A model generated the notes under the pieces. It was given only the letters and a program-made list of their open reading frames with translations, was not told where the DNA came from and searched no databases. Below, in pieces: positions 34,882 through 44,608 of a DNA stretch of 64,000 nt. Both the position numbers and the translations under genes were made by a program. This DNA comes from Bradyrhizobium sp. AZCC 1693 (lineage in GTDB: Bacteria; Pseudomonadota; Alphaproteobacteria; Rhizobiales; Xanthobacteraceae), in assembly GCF_036924745.1 (NCBI RefSeq), contig NZ_JAZHSD010000001.1, positions 5,332,001 through 5,396,000 on the forward strand, in the 5' to 3' direction. Position 1 is the stretch's first letter, and the number at the start of each line of letters is the position of its first letter.

Positions 34882-37800
34882 ATGCAGCAGATTTCAGACT
34901 GGCTCGAGAAGCTTGGGCTTGAACAATACGCGCTGCGGTTTGCAGAGAACGGGATCGATCTCGATGTCCTGCCCGAGCTGACGGACCAGGACTTCGACAG
35001 GCTCGGTGTCCTGCTCGGCCATCGACGTAAAATGCTGCGCGCGATCGCCGAACTCCATCAAGGCGAACTGGTCGCCGGACCGGCGCTTCATGATGCCGAG
35101 CGACGCCACCTCACTGTCATGTTCTGCGATCTGGTAGGCTCGACTGCGCTCTCGGCTCGCCTCGATCCCGAGGACATGTGGGAGGTGATCCGCGCCTACC
35201 GTGCCGCCTGCGCGAGGGTGATAGCCACTTACGACGGCAGTCTCGCCAGGTTTGTGGGCGACGGGATACTCGTCTATTTCGGCTATCCCCGCGCCCACGA
35301 GGATGATGCGGAGCGCGCCGTGCGAGCGGGGCTCGACATCATTGCCGCGGTAGGGCCGCTCGAAACGCGCTCGGAACGGGTCAAGGTGCGGATCGCGATC
35401 GCGACCGGGCTGGTGGTGGTAGGCGACCTCATCAGCGGAGGCGCGTCAGAGCAACAGGCAATGGTCGGCGATACGCCGAACGTCGCTGCCCGGCTCCAGG
35501 GCCTGGCCGAGCCGGGCGCAGTCGTCGTTGCTGCCTCGACGCGCGAGCTGCTTGGCGATCTATTCATTTTTCGCAACCTCGGCCTCCGCGAGGTCAAGGG
35601 CATCTCCGAACCCATCGCGGTCTGGGCGGTCGAAGGTGGCGCTGCATCGGAGAGCCGCTTCGAGGCGGTGCGTACCGCGCGCTCGCTGGGCTTTGTCGGC
35701 CGCAAGGCAGAGATCGAATTCGTGCTCGCGCGCCAGCAACTGGCGTGGCAGGGCCAGGGCCAAATGGTGCTGATTTCCGGCGAGGCCGGTATCGGCAAGT
35801 CGCGCCTTGTGGCAACGCTATCCGAGAATCCTGCGTTGGAGTCGCATTGCCGGCTGCGGTATCAGTGCTCGCCTTACCACTCGAACAGTGCGCTTCATCC
35901 CTTTATCGCTCAGCTCGAGCGCGCCGCCGGCATCGAGATACAGGATAGCCCTGAGCAAAAACTCGACAAGCTCGAGGCAATGCTTGCGCTTGGAACGCAG
36001 CAGGTGGCCAACGCGACGCCGCTCATTGCCGCGCTGCTTTCGATCCCGACCGGCGAGCGGTATCCACCGCTAGGCCTCAGTCCCGTGCAACAGCGGCGAC
36101 AGACCTTTGCCGCCCTGCTCGAGCAGTTTGAAGGGCTGGCGCGGCATCAGCCGCTGCTGTTCGTTTGCGAGGACATGCACTGGGCTGATGCTACGACGCT
36201 CGAGCTGTTCGATCTCGCGGTCGATCGGATGAGGCGACTGCCGGTACTCGCGCTCGCGACATTCCGGCCCGAGTTCGAGCCGCCCTGGGTGGGTCTCGCC
36301 AACGTCAGCCTGCTGCGGCTCGATCGGCTTGACCGCCAGGACACGCGCGCACTGGTCGAGCAGGTCACCGTCGGCCGGAAGCTGCCCGGCGAGATGATGA
36401 CCCAGATCATCGACAAGACGGACGGCGTCCCGCTGTTCGTGGAAGAACTGACCAAGATGGTCCTGGAGTCGGGATTGCTCGTCGAAGATGCCGGGCGCTA
36501 CCGCTTCGATAGTCCGCTGCCGCCGCTCGCCATTCCCGCGACGCTACAGGATTCGCTGATGGCACGGCTTGACCGGCTGGCGCCGGTCAAGGAGGTGGCG
36601 CAGATAGGGGCTGCCATTGGCCGCGACTTCTCATACACGTTGCTGCGATCCGTGGCGGGGCGCGATGACCAGACGCTGAGCGCGGCGCTGGCGCAACTCG
36701 AGGGGGCTGAACTGCTATTGCGCTACGGGACGCCGCCGGAAGCGACCTATAGCTTCAAGCATGCGCTCGTTCAGGAAACGGCTTACGAGAGCCTGCTCAA
36801 GAGCCGGCGGCAATTGCTCCACCAGCACATCGGCGATGTTCTGTGCGACAAGTTTCCAATCATCGCCGAGAACGAGCCGGAAGTTCTGGCATTCCATTTC
36901 ACTGAAGCGGGGCTGAACGCAACAGCGCTGGAATGGTGGCGCAAGGCCGGCCAGCAGGCATTGAAGCGCTCGGCCTATACTGAAGCCATCGCACATCTCG
37001 GCAAGGCGGTTGCCATCGCCGACGCGTTGCCTGTCGGGTCGGGCCGAACCATGAACCGGCTCCAGCTTCAAATCGCCTACGGCCGCGCGCTGCGAGGCGG
37101 CCTTGGTCACAGCGCCCCCGAAACGGTGGCCGCGTGGAAGCGGGCCCGACAATTCGCAGCCGACATCAACGACCCGGTCGAACTGGCGCCGATCCATTCG
37201 GGCCTGTTCAATGCCTGCCTGACCCACGGCGAGATCGCGCCGATGCGGGACTTGACGGAGGCAATCATGAGCGTCGCCAGGCAGCGACCGGAATCGCCGG
37301 TGGCAGCCGTCGTCGCACACTGGACGGCGGGGGTAACCTGCTGGTTCGGCGGCGATTACCTGAACGCGCAACTGCATCTCGAGCGAGCACTCGCGACCTA
37401 TGAGGTCGAACGGAACCCGGCGACCTTCAGGGCGTCGGCGCTGGACCTGCCGTTCGTCATTATGAGGTTTCTTGCCCTGGTGCTTTGGCCGCTCGGCAGG
37501 ATTGATCGATCGCGCCGGCTCGCCGCCGAAGCGGTGTGTGCGACCGGAGAAAAGCGAGCGCTTTCCCAAGCCAATGCACTCGTTCACAAGGCGGTCTTCG
37601 ATGGACTGTGCGGGGGCATGTTGCAGGAAACAGAGACTATCCTTGCTCTCGGCCTCGCCCGCGAACATACGATGCCGTTGTATGTAGCCGCCGGCAGCTA
37701 CCTGAACGGCCTGGCACAGTGGCGCGCCGGCGACCGGAAGGGTGGATTAACGGAAATGAGCCGGGGCTGGACACTGCTTCACGAGAATGACTGCTACCTT

Positions 37801-38229
37801 TGTGAACCGTTCTGGGGAATGCAGGTTGCCGTGGCAAATGCGGAGGCAGGGCAATTTGATACCGGATTGGAAATCTTGCGGGAGTTGATCGCCTCGACAG
37901 TGCAATCCGGCCAGCATTGGCTGGATGCCGAACTCCATCGCAGCCGGGGTGAGCTCTTCTTGCGTCTTGACCCACCGAGCATTTCCATGGCCGAAGACGC
38001 TTTCCGCACCGCCCTGGAAATCGCCCGCACCCAGCAGACGAAGACTTTCGAACTACGCAGTGCCGTTGGACTTGCGCGCCTCTATTGTGCAAATGGGCGA
38101 GCCGAGGCAATACCCGAGATGCTCGCACCAGTTCTTGTTGATTTCGACACGGAGCGAGATCTGCCCGAAATCGAACAAGCGGAAACCTTGCTCAAGCGTA
38201 GACAAGCGGCCCGGCCCGGCAACTGGTGA
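34882..38229 (+). CDS. SAM - adenylate/guanylate cyclase - AAA - TPR multidomain protein
   Basis: 1,115 residues from ATG 34882 (GGAG upstream). Domains in order: SAM (about 1-60, ISDWLEKLGLEQYALRFAEN), class III cyclase catalytic domain (about 75-245, with RHLTVMFCDLVGSTALSARL metal-binding Asp, FVGDGILVYFGYP second metal Asp, and VGDTPNVAARLQ), an STAND-like ATPase (about 270-560, Walker A SGEAGIGKSRLV, Walker B LLFVCEDMHWAD), then a helical TPR-type region to the end. It probably makes cAMP or cGMP in response to a ligand or partner. Such proteins are abundant in Bradyrhizobium. No obvious partner is adjacent. Confidence 0.88.
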   Translation: MQQISDWLEKLGLEQYALRFAENGIDLDVLPELTDQDFDRLGVLLGHRRKMLRAIAELHQGELVAGPALHDAERRHLTVMFCDLVGSTALSARLDPEDMWEVIRAYRAACARVIATYDGSLARFVGDGILVYFGYPRAHEDDAERAVRAGLDIIAAVGPLETRSERVKVRIAIATGLVVVGDLISGGASEQQAMVGDTPNVAARLQGLAEPGAVVVAASTRELLGDLFIFRNLGLREVKGISEPIAVWAVEGGAASESRFEAVRTARSLGFVGRKAEIEFVLARQQLAWQGQGQMVLISGEAGIGKSRLVATLSENPALESHCRLRYQCSPYHSNSALHPFIAQLERAAGIEIQDSPEQKLDKLEAMLALGTQQVANATPLIAALLSIPTGERYPPLGLSPVQQRRQTFAALLEQFEGLARHQPLLFVCEDMHWADATTLELFDLAVDRMRRLPVLALATFRPEFEPPWVGLANVSLLRLDRLDRQDTRALVEQVTVGRKLPGEMMTQIIDKTDGVPLFVEELTKMVLESGLLVEDAGRYRFDSPLPPLAIPATLQDSLMARLDRLAPVKEVAQIGAAIGRDFSYTLLRSVAGRDDQTLSAALAQLEGAELLLRYGTPPEATYSFKHALVQETAYESLLKSRRQLLHQHIGDVLCDKFPIIAENEPEVLAFHFTEAGLNATALEWWRKAGQQALKRSAYTEAIAHLGKAVAIADALPVGSGRTMNRLQLQIAYGRALRGGLGHSAPETVAAWKRARQFAADINDPVELAPIHSGLFNACLTHGEIAPMRDLTEAIMSVARQRPESPVAAVVAHWTAGVTCWFGGDYLNAQLHLERALATYEVERNPATFRASALDLPFVIMRFLALVLWPLGRIDRSRRLAAEAVCATGEKRALSQANALVHKAVFDGLCGGMLQETETILALGLAREHTMPLYVAAGSYLNGLAQWRAGDRKGGLTEMSRGWTLLHENDCYLCEPFWGMQVAVANAEAGQFDTGLEILRELIASTVQSGQHWLDAELHRSRGELFLRLDPPSISMAEDAFRTALEIARTQQTKTFELRSAVGLARLYCANGRAEAIPEMLAPVLVDFDTERDLPEIEQAETLLKRRQAARPGNW

Positions 38230-38389
38230 CCGTTGCTGTCGAGCCAGTGCATAGGATGGGGCGCTCGGCTAGTCATTCCGTTTAACGGAAAACGTCAGCG
38301 CCTTGCCGCTGTGGATGCCATGCGGCATGATCGCGCCGAGCAAAATTCAAAGCCGCAGGCAATGCGGCAGCCGACAAGGGAGGCCTTCC

Positions 38390-39598
38390 ATGAAGAGAGC
38401 AATCACAGGCATGTTCGCCGCGGTACTGGCGATGTCGGCGACGGCGGCACTGGCGCAAGGCAAGCCGCCGCTCAAGCTCGGTGGCATCCTCGACATGTCC
38501 GGGCTTTATGCTGACATTACCGGGCCGGGCTCGGAGACCGCTGCGAAAATGGCAGTGGAAGATTTTGGCGGCGAGGTGCTGGGACGCAAGGTCGAGATCG
38601 TCGCGGCCGATCATCTCAACAAGGCCGACCTTGCCGCCAGCATCGCGCGCGACATGTTCGACAACCAGGGCGTCGAAATGCTGTACGACGTGGCGGCTTC
38701 CGCGACCGCGCTTGCCGCCGGCGAGATTGCGAAGGCGCGCAACAAGATCGTGATGTATAGCGGCCCGGCCTCGATCCGCCTGAGCAACGAGGCCTGCGGT
38801 CCCTACACCGTGCATTACGCCTATGACACTTTTGGGCAGGCGAACGTCACCGGGCTCGCCACCGTCAAGTCAGGTTTCGAGACCTGGTTCTTTCTCACGG
38901 CCGACTACGCGTTCGGCCAGGACCTGGAAAAGGACACCACCACCGTTGTGGTGAAGGCCGGCGGCAAGGTGCTGGGCGGCGTCAAGCATCCGCTCAACAC
39001 GTCCGACTTCTCCTCCTTCCTGCTGCAGGCGCAGAGTTCGAAGGCCAAGGTCGTGGGGTTGGCGAATGCCGGCGGCGACACCATCAACGCGATCAAGCAG
39101 GCCGCGGAATTCGGGCTGACCAAGAGCGGAGGCCAAAAACTCTCGCCGCTGCTCGCCTTCGTGACCGACATCGACAGCGTTGGCCTGGAGACGGCGCAGG
39201 GCCTGTTGCTGGCGGAGGCGTTCTACTGGGACCTCAACGATGACACCCGGGCGTTCTCAAAGCGCTTCCAGGAGCGCGTCAAGCGGCCGCCGACCGCAGC
39301 TCAAGCCAGCGTCTACTCTTCCGTCGGCCATTACCTGAAAGCCGTGAAGGCCGCCGGCACCACGGACGCGGCTGCGGTCATGAAGGTCATGAAGGAGACG
39401 CCGGTCAACGACATGTTCGCCAGGAACGGCAAGATCCGCGAGGATGGCCGCATGGTGCACGACATGTATCTGTTCGAGGTCAAGAAGCCGTCTGAATCGA
39501 AGGCGCGCTGGGACTATTACAAGCTCTTGGCCACGGTCCCCGGCAGCGAGGCGTTCCAGCCGCTGGAAGCCTCGCGCTGTCCGCTGGTGAAGAAATAG
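38390..39598 (+). CDS. ABC transporter periplasmic substrate-binding protein (branched-chain amino acid type)
   Basis: 402 residues from ATG 38390. A signal peptide (MKRAITGMFAAVLAMSATAA, cleaved near ALAQ) leads to a type I periplasmic binding protein: LKLGGILDMSGLYADITGPG, LGRKVEIVAADHLNKADLAA and VYSSVGHYLKAVKAA are typical of LivK-like proteins. No permease or ATPase genes are adjacent, so it is an orphan binding protein. Its place beside a CoA-ester degradation cluster suggests an aromatic or acyl substrate; this is inference. Confidence 0.88.
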   Translation: MKRAITGMFAAVLAMSATAALAQGKPPLKLGGILDMSGLYADITGPGSETAAKMAVEDFGGEVLGRKVEIVAADHLNKADLAASIARDMFDNQGVEMLYDVAASATALAAGEIAKARNKIVMYSGPASIRLSNEACGPYTVHYAYDTFGQANVTGLATVKSGFETWFFLTADYAFGQDLEKDTTTVVVKAGGKVLGGVKHPLNTSDFSSFLLQAQSSKAKVVGLANAGGDTINAIKQAAEFGLTKSGGQKLSPLLAFVTDIDSVGLETAQGLLLAEAFYWDLNDDTRAFSKRFQERVKRPPTAAQASVYSSVGHYLKAVKAAGTTDAAAVMKVMKETPVNDMFARNGKIREDGRMVHDMYLFEVKKPSESKARWDYYKLLATVPGSEAFQPLEASRCPLVKK

Positions 39599-39609
39599 CG
39601 CGCTGTCCC

Positions 39610-39692
39610 CGTCATTGCGAGCGAAGCGAAGCAATCCATCTTGCGGCACGGACAGTATGGATTGCTTCGTCGCTTCGCTCCTCGCAATGACG
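39610..39692. repeat. Palindromic intergenic repeat, family IR-B copy 3
   Basis: CGTCATTGCGAGCGAAGCGA and its inverted counterpart TCGCTCCTCGCAATGACG. It is located between the binding-protein gene and the enoyl-CoA hydratase gene. Confidence 0.75.
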
Positions 39693-39740
39693 GTGAGAGG
39701 CCGGAATTCCATCTAATAACACCAACCGAAAGCACGACAC

Positions 39741-40535
39741 ATGAGCGCAAACGAAATGGTCCTCCAGAAACTCGACTCTGGCTTGCTCACGATCACCATG
39801 AACCGGCCGGACCGGCGCAACGCGCTCAATCCGGACATGACGCGCGGGCTGGTGGAGGCGGCGCGGCGGGCGGTGGAGGATCACGAGGTGCGCGCGGTGC
39901 TGATCAAGGGCGCCGGCGGCACGTTCTGCGTCGGCGGCGACGTCAAGTCGATGGCGGAGGGAAGGGCGCCACTCGGCTTCGAGGCCAAGATGGCCAATCT
40001 GCGCCGCGGCATGGAAGTGTCGCGCATCCTGCACCAGATACCAAAACCCGTGGTGGCGCAGCTCGATGGCGCCGCCGCCGGCGCGGGCCTTTCGATCGCG
40101 CTGTCCTGCGACCTGCGCGTCGCCAGCGCCTCCTGCAAGATCACCACCGCCTTTGCCAAGGTGGGATTGTCAGGCGATTACGGCGGCACTTATTTTCTGA
40201 CGCAGATGCTGGGAGCTGCGAAAGCGCGCGAGCTCTATCTGACCTCGCCGGTGCTGAGCGCGACCGAGGCCTACAATCTCGGCATGGTGACAAAGGTGGT
40301 GCCGGACGCGGACATCGACGCCGAGGCGCATGATCTCGCAATGTCGCTGGCGCAGGGACCGTCGGTGACGCTAGGCTACATCAAGCGCAACATCAACAAT
40401 GCCGAGACGATGTCGCTCGAAGCCTGCTTCGACGCCGAAGCGATTCACCATTCGCGCTCGGGCGACACTGCCGATCACAAGGAAGCGGCAAAAGCCTTTG
40501 TCGAGAAGCGCAAGCCCGTGTTTCAGGGGCATTGA
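39741..40535 (+). CDS. Enoyl-CoA hydratase/isomerase family protein
   Basis: 264 residues from ATG 39741. Crotonase fold: LDSGLLTITMNRPDRRNALN at the N-terminus, oxyanion-hole segment GGTFCVGGDVKSM, second oxyanion strand AQLDGAAAGAGLSIALSCDL, and FAKVGLSGDYGGTYFLTQ. The position of the first catalytic Glu of hydratases is occupied by Gly/Asp here, so an isomerase or other crotonase reaction is possible. It ends 2 bp before the VOC-like gene and is probably co-transcribed with it. Confidence 0.88.
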   Translation: MSANEMVLQKLDSGLLTITMNRPDRRNALNPDMTRGLVEAARRAVEDHEVRAVLIKGAGGTFCVGGDVKSMAEGRAPLGFEAKMANLRRGMEVSRILHQIPKPVVAQLDGAAAGAGLSIALSCDLRVASASCKITTAFAKVGLSGDYGGTYFLTQMLGAAKARELYLTSPVLSATEAYNLGMVTKVVPDADIDAEAHDLAMSLAQGPSVTLGYIKRNINNAETMSLEACFDAEAIHHSRSGDTADHKEAAKAFVEKRKPVFQGH

Positions 40536-40537
40536 AA

Positions 40538-41320
40538 ATGGCCGAGGGCAGTGAGATGGCCGAATATCTCAGGCTGCGGCAGATCTGCCTGGTGGCGCCG
40601 CATCTGGCGCCGGTGATCCCGGATATTTCCGACATCATGGGGCTCAATGTCTGTTACCGCGACGGTAATGTCGCCAAGTATGGGCTGGAGAATGCGCTGC
40701 TGCCGGTCGACACCATTTTGCTGGAAGTGGTGGCGCCGACCCAGCCGGGCACCGCGGCGGGGCGCTTCCTCGACAAGACCGGCGGCCGCGGCGGCTACAT
40801 GGCGATCTTCTGCTGCGACGATCCCGACGTGCGCGGCAAACACGCCAACGGGATGGGCGTGCGGACGGCCAACGTGATCACGCACGCGCCCTATCACGGC
40901 GTGCAACTGCACCCGCGTGATTGCCGGGCTGCGTTCATCGAGTTCAACCACACTACAGGCAGTGACGATGTGCTGGGGCCGTACCCGCCGGCAGGACCGG
41001 ATTGGCAGAAGTCGATCCGGAAGGATGTGACGCAGGCGCTGCTAGGGGTCGAGATGCAGAGCCCGGATCCGCAAGGGTTGGCGGAGCATTGGGGAAAGAT
41101 TTTGGGTGTTGCCGTCAGCAACGGCGCAAGCGGCGAAGCGGAGCTGAAGTTACCGAATGCCAGCTTCCGTTTCGTCAAGGGCGCGAGCGATCTGATGAGC
41201 GGCCTGACGTTCAAGGTCGCCGATATCGCCAAGGTGCGCGATGCGGCCAAGGCGAAGGGATGCAAGGTATCGGGCGACAGTTTTGATCTCTGCGGGGTGA
41301 CATTCAAGCTAGTGGCGTAG
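40538..41320 (+). CDS. VOC superfamily / glyoxalase-like protein
   Basis: 260 residues from ATG 40538; ATG 40556 (MAEYLRLRQICLVA) is an equally good start with a GAGGG in front. Two glyoxalase-like halves are visible: LRQICLVAPHLAPVIPDISD... and DVTQALLGVEMQSPDPQGLA followed by AEHWGKILGVAVSNGASG. It follows the enoyl-CoA hydratase directly. The function in the pathway is unknown. An IR-A repeat starts 2 bp after the stop. Confidence 0.7.
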   Translation: MAEGSEMAEYLRLRQICLVAPHLAPVIPDISDIMGLNVCYRDGNVAKYGLENALLPVDTILLEVVAPTQPGTAAGRFLDKTGGRGGYMAIFCCDDPDVRGKHANGMGVRTANVITHAPYHGVQLHPRDCRAAFIEFNHTTGSDDVLGPYPPAGPDWQKSIRKDVTQALLGVEMQSPDPQGLAEHWGKILGVAVSNGASGEAELKLPNASFRFVKGASDLMSGLTFKVADIAKVRDAAKAKGCKVSGDSFDLCGVTFKLVA

Positions 41321-41322
41321 GT

Positions 41323-41483
41323 CTTCCCTCTCCCCTTGTGGGAGAGGGTGGATCAATCGCGCGAAGCGCGATTGAGACGGGTGAGGGGTTCTCTCCACAA
41401 ACACAGATCTCTCACGCGGAGAGAACCCCTCATCCGGCGCGGATTGCATCCGCGCCACCTTCTCCCACAAGGGGAGAAGGGAG
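41323..41483. repeat. Palindromic intergenic repeat, family IR-A copy 4
   Basis: Arms CCCTCTCCCCTTGTGGGAGA and the inverted TTCTCCCACAAGGGGAGAAG are present, between convergent gene ends. The inner arms (GAGGGGTTCTCTCC, GAGAGAACCCCTC) are well conserved. Confidence 0.75.
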
Positions 41484-41502
41484 GAGCGCAAGCGGCGCGG
41501 TC

Positions 41503-42303
41503 TTACCTTCCCTTGAAATTGGCGACGCGGCGCTCGGCAGTCGCTTTGACGCCTTCCTTGAAGTCTTCCGTCGCGCGCAGCTTGGTCTGCTCGATGAGTT
41601 CGTGGTTGGTGGCGGCCATCACGCGGTCGGCAAGGCCGGCGCGCATGGTGGCGCGGGTCGAGATCAGGCCGAGCGGGGAGCATTCGGCGATTTCAGCGGC
41701 AAGCTTCATTGCCTCTGATCGCACCTGGTCCTGCGGCACGCAGATATTGGCAAGGCCCATTCGGGTCGCTTCCTCGCCGGTGACGCGGCGGCTGGTGTAG
41801 AAGATCAATTCCGCATTGTTCCTGCCGACCAGTTCAGGAAGTGTCGCCGTTAGGCCGAAGCCCGGATGAAAACCGAGTTTTGTAAAATTGGCGGCGAAGC
41901 GCGCTTCGGGGCAGGTGACGCGGAAGTCGGCGGATACCGCAAGGCCAAGCCCACCGCCGATGGCGGCGCCGTGGACGGCGGCGACGACCGGCTTCTTGTT
42001 GCGGAAGATGCGCACGGCCTGGACGTAGAGATGGTTGATCGGCAGGTTGGCGGCCGGATCCTTTTGTGCGCTGGCTTCCTGTTCCTGCCGCTTCGGATCG
42101 GAGAAATCGGCGCCGGCGCAGAACGCCTTGCCGTGCGCCGCCAGCACCGAGGCGCGGATTTCGATGTCCTTGTCGAATTCTTCCAGCGCATCCGCGATCT
42201 GATTGATCAGGGAGACGTCGAAGAAGTTGAGGGGCGGCTTTCTGATTTCGATCAGGCCGACGTGGCCGTGCTTCTCGACGCCGATATCCGTGTATTTGGT
42301 CAT
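41503..42303 (-). CDS. Enoyl-CoA hydratase/isomerase family protein
   Basis: 266 residues from ATG 42303, with GAGGAA upstream. Crotonase signatures: IRKPPLNFFDVSLINQIADA, the oxyanion segment GKAFCAGADFSD, VHGAAIGGGLGLAVSADFRV, and FHPGFGLTATLPELVGRN. It is the last gene of a minus-strand trio with two acyl-CoA dehydrogenases, with a 40-bp gap, consistent with a beta-oxidation-like operon. The substrate is unknown. Confidence 0.9.
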   Translation of the reverse strand: MTKYTDIGVEKHGHVGLIEIRKPPLNFFDVSLINQIADALEEFDKDIEIRASVLAAHGKAFCAGADFSDPKRQEQEASAQKDPAANLPINHLYVQAVRIFRNKKPVVAAVHGAAIGGGLGLAVSADFRVTCPEARFAANFTKLGFHPGFGLTATLPELVGRNNAELIFYTSRRVTGEEATRMGLANICVPQDQVRSEAMKLAAEIAECSPLGLISTRATMRAGLADRVMAATNHELIEQTKLRATEDFKEGVKATAERRVANFKGR

Positions 42304-42343
42304 TGGGTTTCCTCTTTGAATTGGCGCAATCCAGCCCGCGCGC

Positions 42344-43504
42344 TCAGCGCAAGCCAAGCCCGCGGGCGATGATGCCGCGCAGCACCTCGGTGGTGCCGCC
42401 CTGGATCGTCAGCTTGGGCGCGGTCTTGATGGCGAAGTCGAGCTGCTTTTCCAGCGTCTCGCGGTTGGTGGCGGTTTCCTCGACGAAGGCGGCGAGGTCG
42501 CGCACGCGGTGCGGCAGTTGCTGCTCCCACACCGTGCCGATGTCCTTGACGATGGAAGCTTCGACCACCGGCTCCTTGCCGGCCTGCAGCATGCCGGCGA
42601 CTGAGACCGACATGCGCCGCATGGTGTGCACCTGCGCCACCAGCCGGCCGATGCCTTCGGCGCTGCGGGTATCCGGGTTGTTGCCGACGGCACGGACCAG
42701 CTCGGTCAGCACGTAATAGGTTTCGAGAAAACGTTCCGGGCCCGACCGTTCATAGGCGAGCTCGCTGGTCGCCTGCTTCCAGGCGCCGTCGATTTCGCCG
42801 AGCACGTGGTCGTCGGGAACGAAAAAGTCGGTGAAGACCACCTCGTTGAATTCATACTGCCCGGTGATCTGGCCGATCGGGTTCACCTGGATGCCCGGCT
42901 GCTTCATCTTGACCAGGAATTGCGTCAGGCCGTGGCGGCGGTTCTCTTTGGTGGGTGGTGACGTCCGGAAGATCGCGATCATGTAGTCGGCAATATGGGC
43001 CGAGGAGGTCCAGATCTTGGTGCCGTTGATCAGATAGCCGCCGTCGGTCTTGGTCGCGCGGGTTTTCGCCGCGAACAGGTCGGAGCCGGAATTCGGCTCG
43101 CTCATGCCGATCGCGAAACATACTTCGCCGCGGCAGATGCGCGGCAGGATGTCCATCTTGATGTTCTCGGGCGCGTATTTGAGCAGTACCGGGCCGCTCT
43201 GGCGGTCGGCGACGAAGAAGCGCCGCGTCGGCGCATTCGCGACGCGCATTTCCTCGGTCACAACGTAACGCTCGAGGAACGAGCGCTCGTGGCCGCCATA
43301 TTTCTTCGGCCAGGTCATGCCGAGCCAGCCGCGCGCGCCGACTTTGCGGGAAAATTCCGGCACGTCGGTGTCTTCGCGGTTCGGCTTGTGCGGATCGAAA
43401 GTGCCGGCGGCGATTTCTTCCGCAAGGAAGGCGCGCACTTCCTTGCGCAATTCTTCGCACTTCGGCGGAAGACGGATCGGATCGAAACGGAGGGCTGCAG
43501 TCAT
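42344..43504 (-). CDS. Acyl-CoA dehydrogenase (full-length subunit)
   Basis: 386 residues from ATG 43504. FAD-dependent alpha,beta-dehydrogenation of an acyl-CoA thioester. Visible: WPKKYGGHERSFLERYVVTE, CFAIGMSEPNSGSDLFAAKT (FAD/substrate loop), YLINGTKIWTSSAHIADYMI, FTDFFVPDDHVLGE, and the C-terminal QGGTTEVLRGIIARGLGL. The catalytic base is probably the Glu in ELAYERSGPERF rather than a late C-terminal Glu. It stands next to a shorter paralogue, suggesting a heteromeric enzyme as in steroid side-chain dehydrogenases. Confidence 0.92.
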   Translation of the reverse strand: MTAALRFDPIRLPPKCEELRKEVRAFLAEEIAAGTFDPHKPNREDTDVPEFSRKVGARGWLGMTWPKKYGGHERSFLERYVVTEEMRVANAPTRRFFVADRQSGPVLLKYAPENIKMDILPRICRGEVCFAIGMSEPNSGSDLFAAKTRATKTDGGYLINGTKIWTSSAHIADYMIAIFRTSPPTKENRRHGLTQFLVKMKQPGIQVNPIGQITGQYEFNEVVFTDFFVPDDHVLGEIDGAWKQATSELAYERSGPERFLETYYVLTELVRAVGNNPDTRSAEGIGRLVAQVHTMRRMSVSVAGMLQAGKEPVVEASIVKDIGTVWEQQLPHRVRDLAAFVEETATNRETLEKQLDFAIKTAPKLTIQGGTTEVLRGIIARGLGLR

Positions 43505-43540
43505 TGTTGGTCTCGACTTCTATCTGGACAATCGGTGCGG

Positions 43541-44608
43541 TCAGCGCGAGGCCACCAGCGGCCACAATTCATCGGCGCCGCGGTTGCATACGAGCTTGCC
43601 GAGCTCGACCGCCCAATAACTTTCGGAACCGAAATCGTCGCGCCAGGCCAGCGCACGCAGCGAATAGCGATGCAGGATGTGCTCGATGGTGAAGCCGATC
43701 GCGCCATGCACCTGATGGGCAATGGCGCCGCCTTTCTCCGCGGCTTCCGCGCAGCGGATCTTTGCCGCCACCGCTTCGAGAAACACTTCGTCGTTGAAGG
43801 AGGTGGCATTGGCGATGGCGTCCGCGGCCGAAGTCGCCGCCGCAAGCGCTGCCGCCGACTCGCCGGCGAGCCGCGCCAGATTGTGCTGCACCGCCTGGAA
43901 TTTCGAGATCTTCTTCTCGAAGGCGACGCGCTCGTTGGAATAGCGCACCGAAATTTCCAGCATCGATTCCAGCGCGCCCGCGATCTGCAGGGATCGCGCA
44001 ACGCCGCCCATCAGCATCAGCCGTGTCTGGTCGAAACCATCAGGCGCGGGTTCGATCGCGAGCGGCTGCACCTTGTCCAGCGTTACGGTGTCCGAATTGT
44101 CGCCGCCGAGACCGAGCCCGGTCTCGATCCGGCACTTGCCAGCATCGACCAGCGCGATGGAGAAGCTACCCTTCGCATCACTTGCGAGCACCGCAAAATG
44201 CTTTGCCGCCTTGGCAAACGGCACGCTGCGGGCCCTGCCCGACAGGCTGCCGTCGGCATTGCCGGTAATCCGGTCTTTCGGGCTCGCGGGCACCACCGTC
44301 ATCTCGCCGTCGGGCGAGGTAATCCTGGCCTGCGCCAGCAGCCAGCCTGCCAGCATGGTCTCTGCCAGCGGCACCGCGATCGCAAAGCGTCCAGCCGCGC
44401 TCAGCACGCTGAAACCTTCGGCGAGCGAGGCGCCCGAGCCGCCGCAATCTTCCGGTACCCACGCCAGCGGCAGGCCGGCCTCGGTCAGCGCCTGCCAGAG
44501 CGGCGCTTTCCATTCGCCCTTGTTGTCGCGATTGATGGTTTGGGCGTCGGCGAGATCGGCGAAGATTTTCTCCGCGGTCTCGGCAACGATGTTCTCACTC
44601 TCCGCCAC
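43541..44608 (-). CDS. Acyl-CoA dehydrogenase-like protein (shorter partner subunit)
   Basis: 355 residues if started at GTG 44608, preceded by CGGGGAAC; longer starts exist but read into unlikely sequence. It has an ACAD fold with a reduced middle domain (GRFAIAVPLAETMLAGWLLA; SLSGRARSVPFAKAAKHFAV) and a C-terminal helical domain ending HQVHGAIGFTIEHILHRYSL. It is shorter and more divergent than its neighbour and may lack an active catalytic base, as expected for one half of a heterotetramer. It is the first gene of the minus-strand trio, divergent from the SDR gene. Confidence 0.82.
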   Translation of the reverse strand: MAESENIVAETAEKIFADLADAQTINRDNKGEWKAPLWQALTEAGLPLAWVPEDCGGSGASLAEGFSVLSAAGRFAIAVPLAETMLAGWLLAQARITSPDGEMTVVPASPKDRITGNADGSLSGRARSVPFAKAAKHFAVLASDAKGSFSIALVDAGKCRIETGLGLGGDNSDTVTLDKVQPLAIEPAPDGFDQTRLMLMGGVARSLQIAGALESMLEISVRYSNERVAFEKKISKFQAVQHNLARLAGESAAALAAATSAADAIANATSFNDEVFLEAVAAKIRCAEAAEKGGAIAHQVHGAIGFTIEHILHRYSLRALAWRDDFGSESYWAVELGKLVCNRGADELWPLVASR

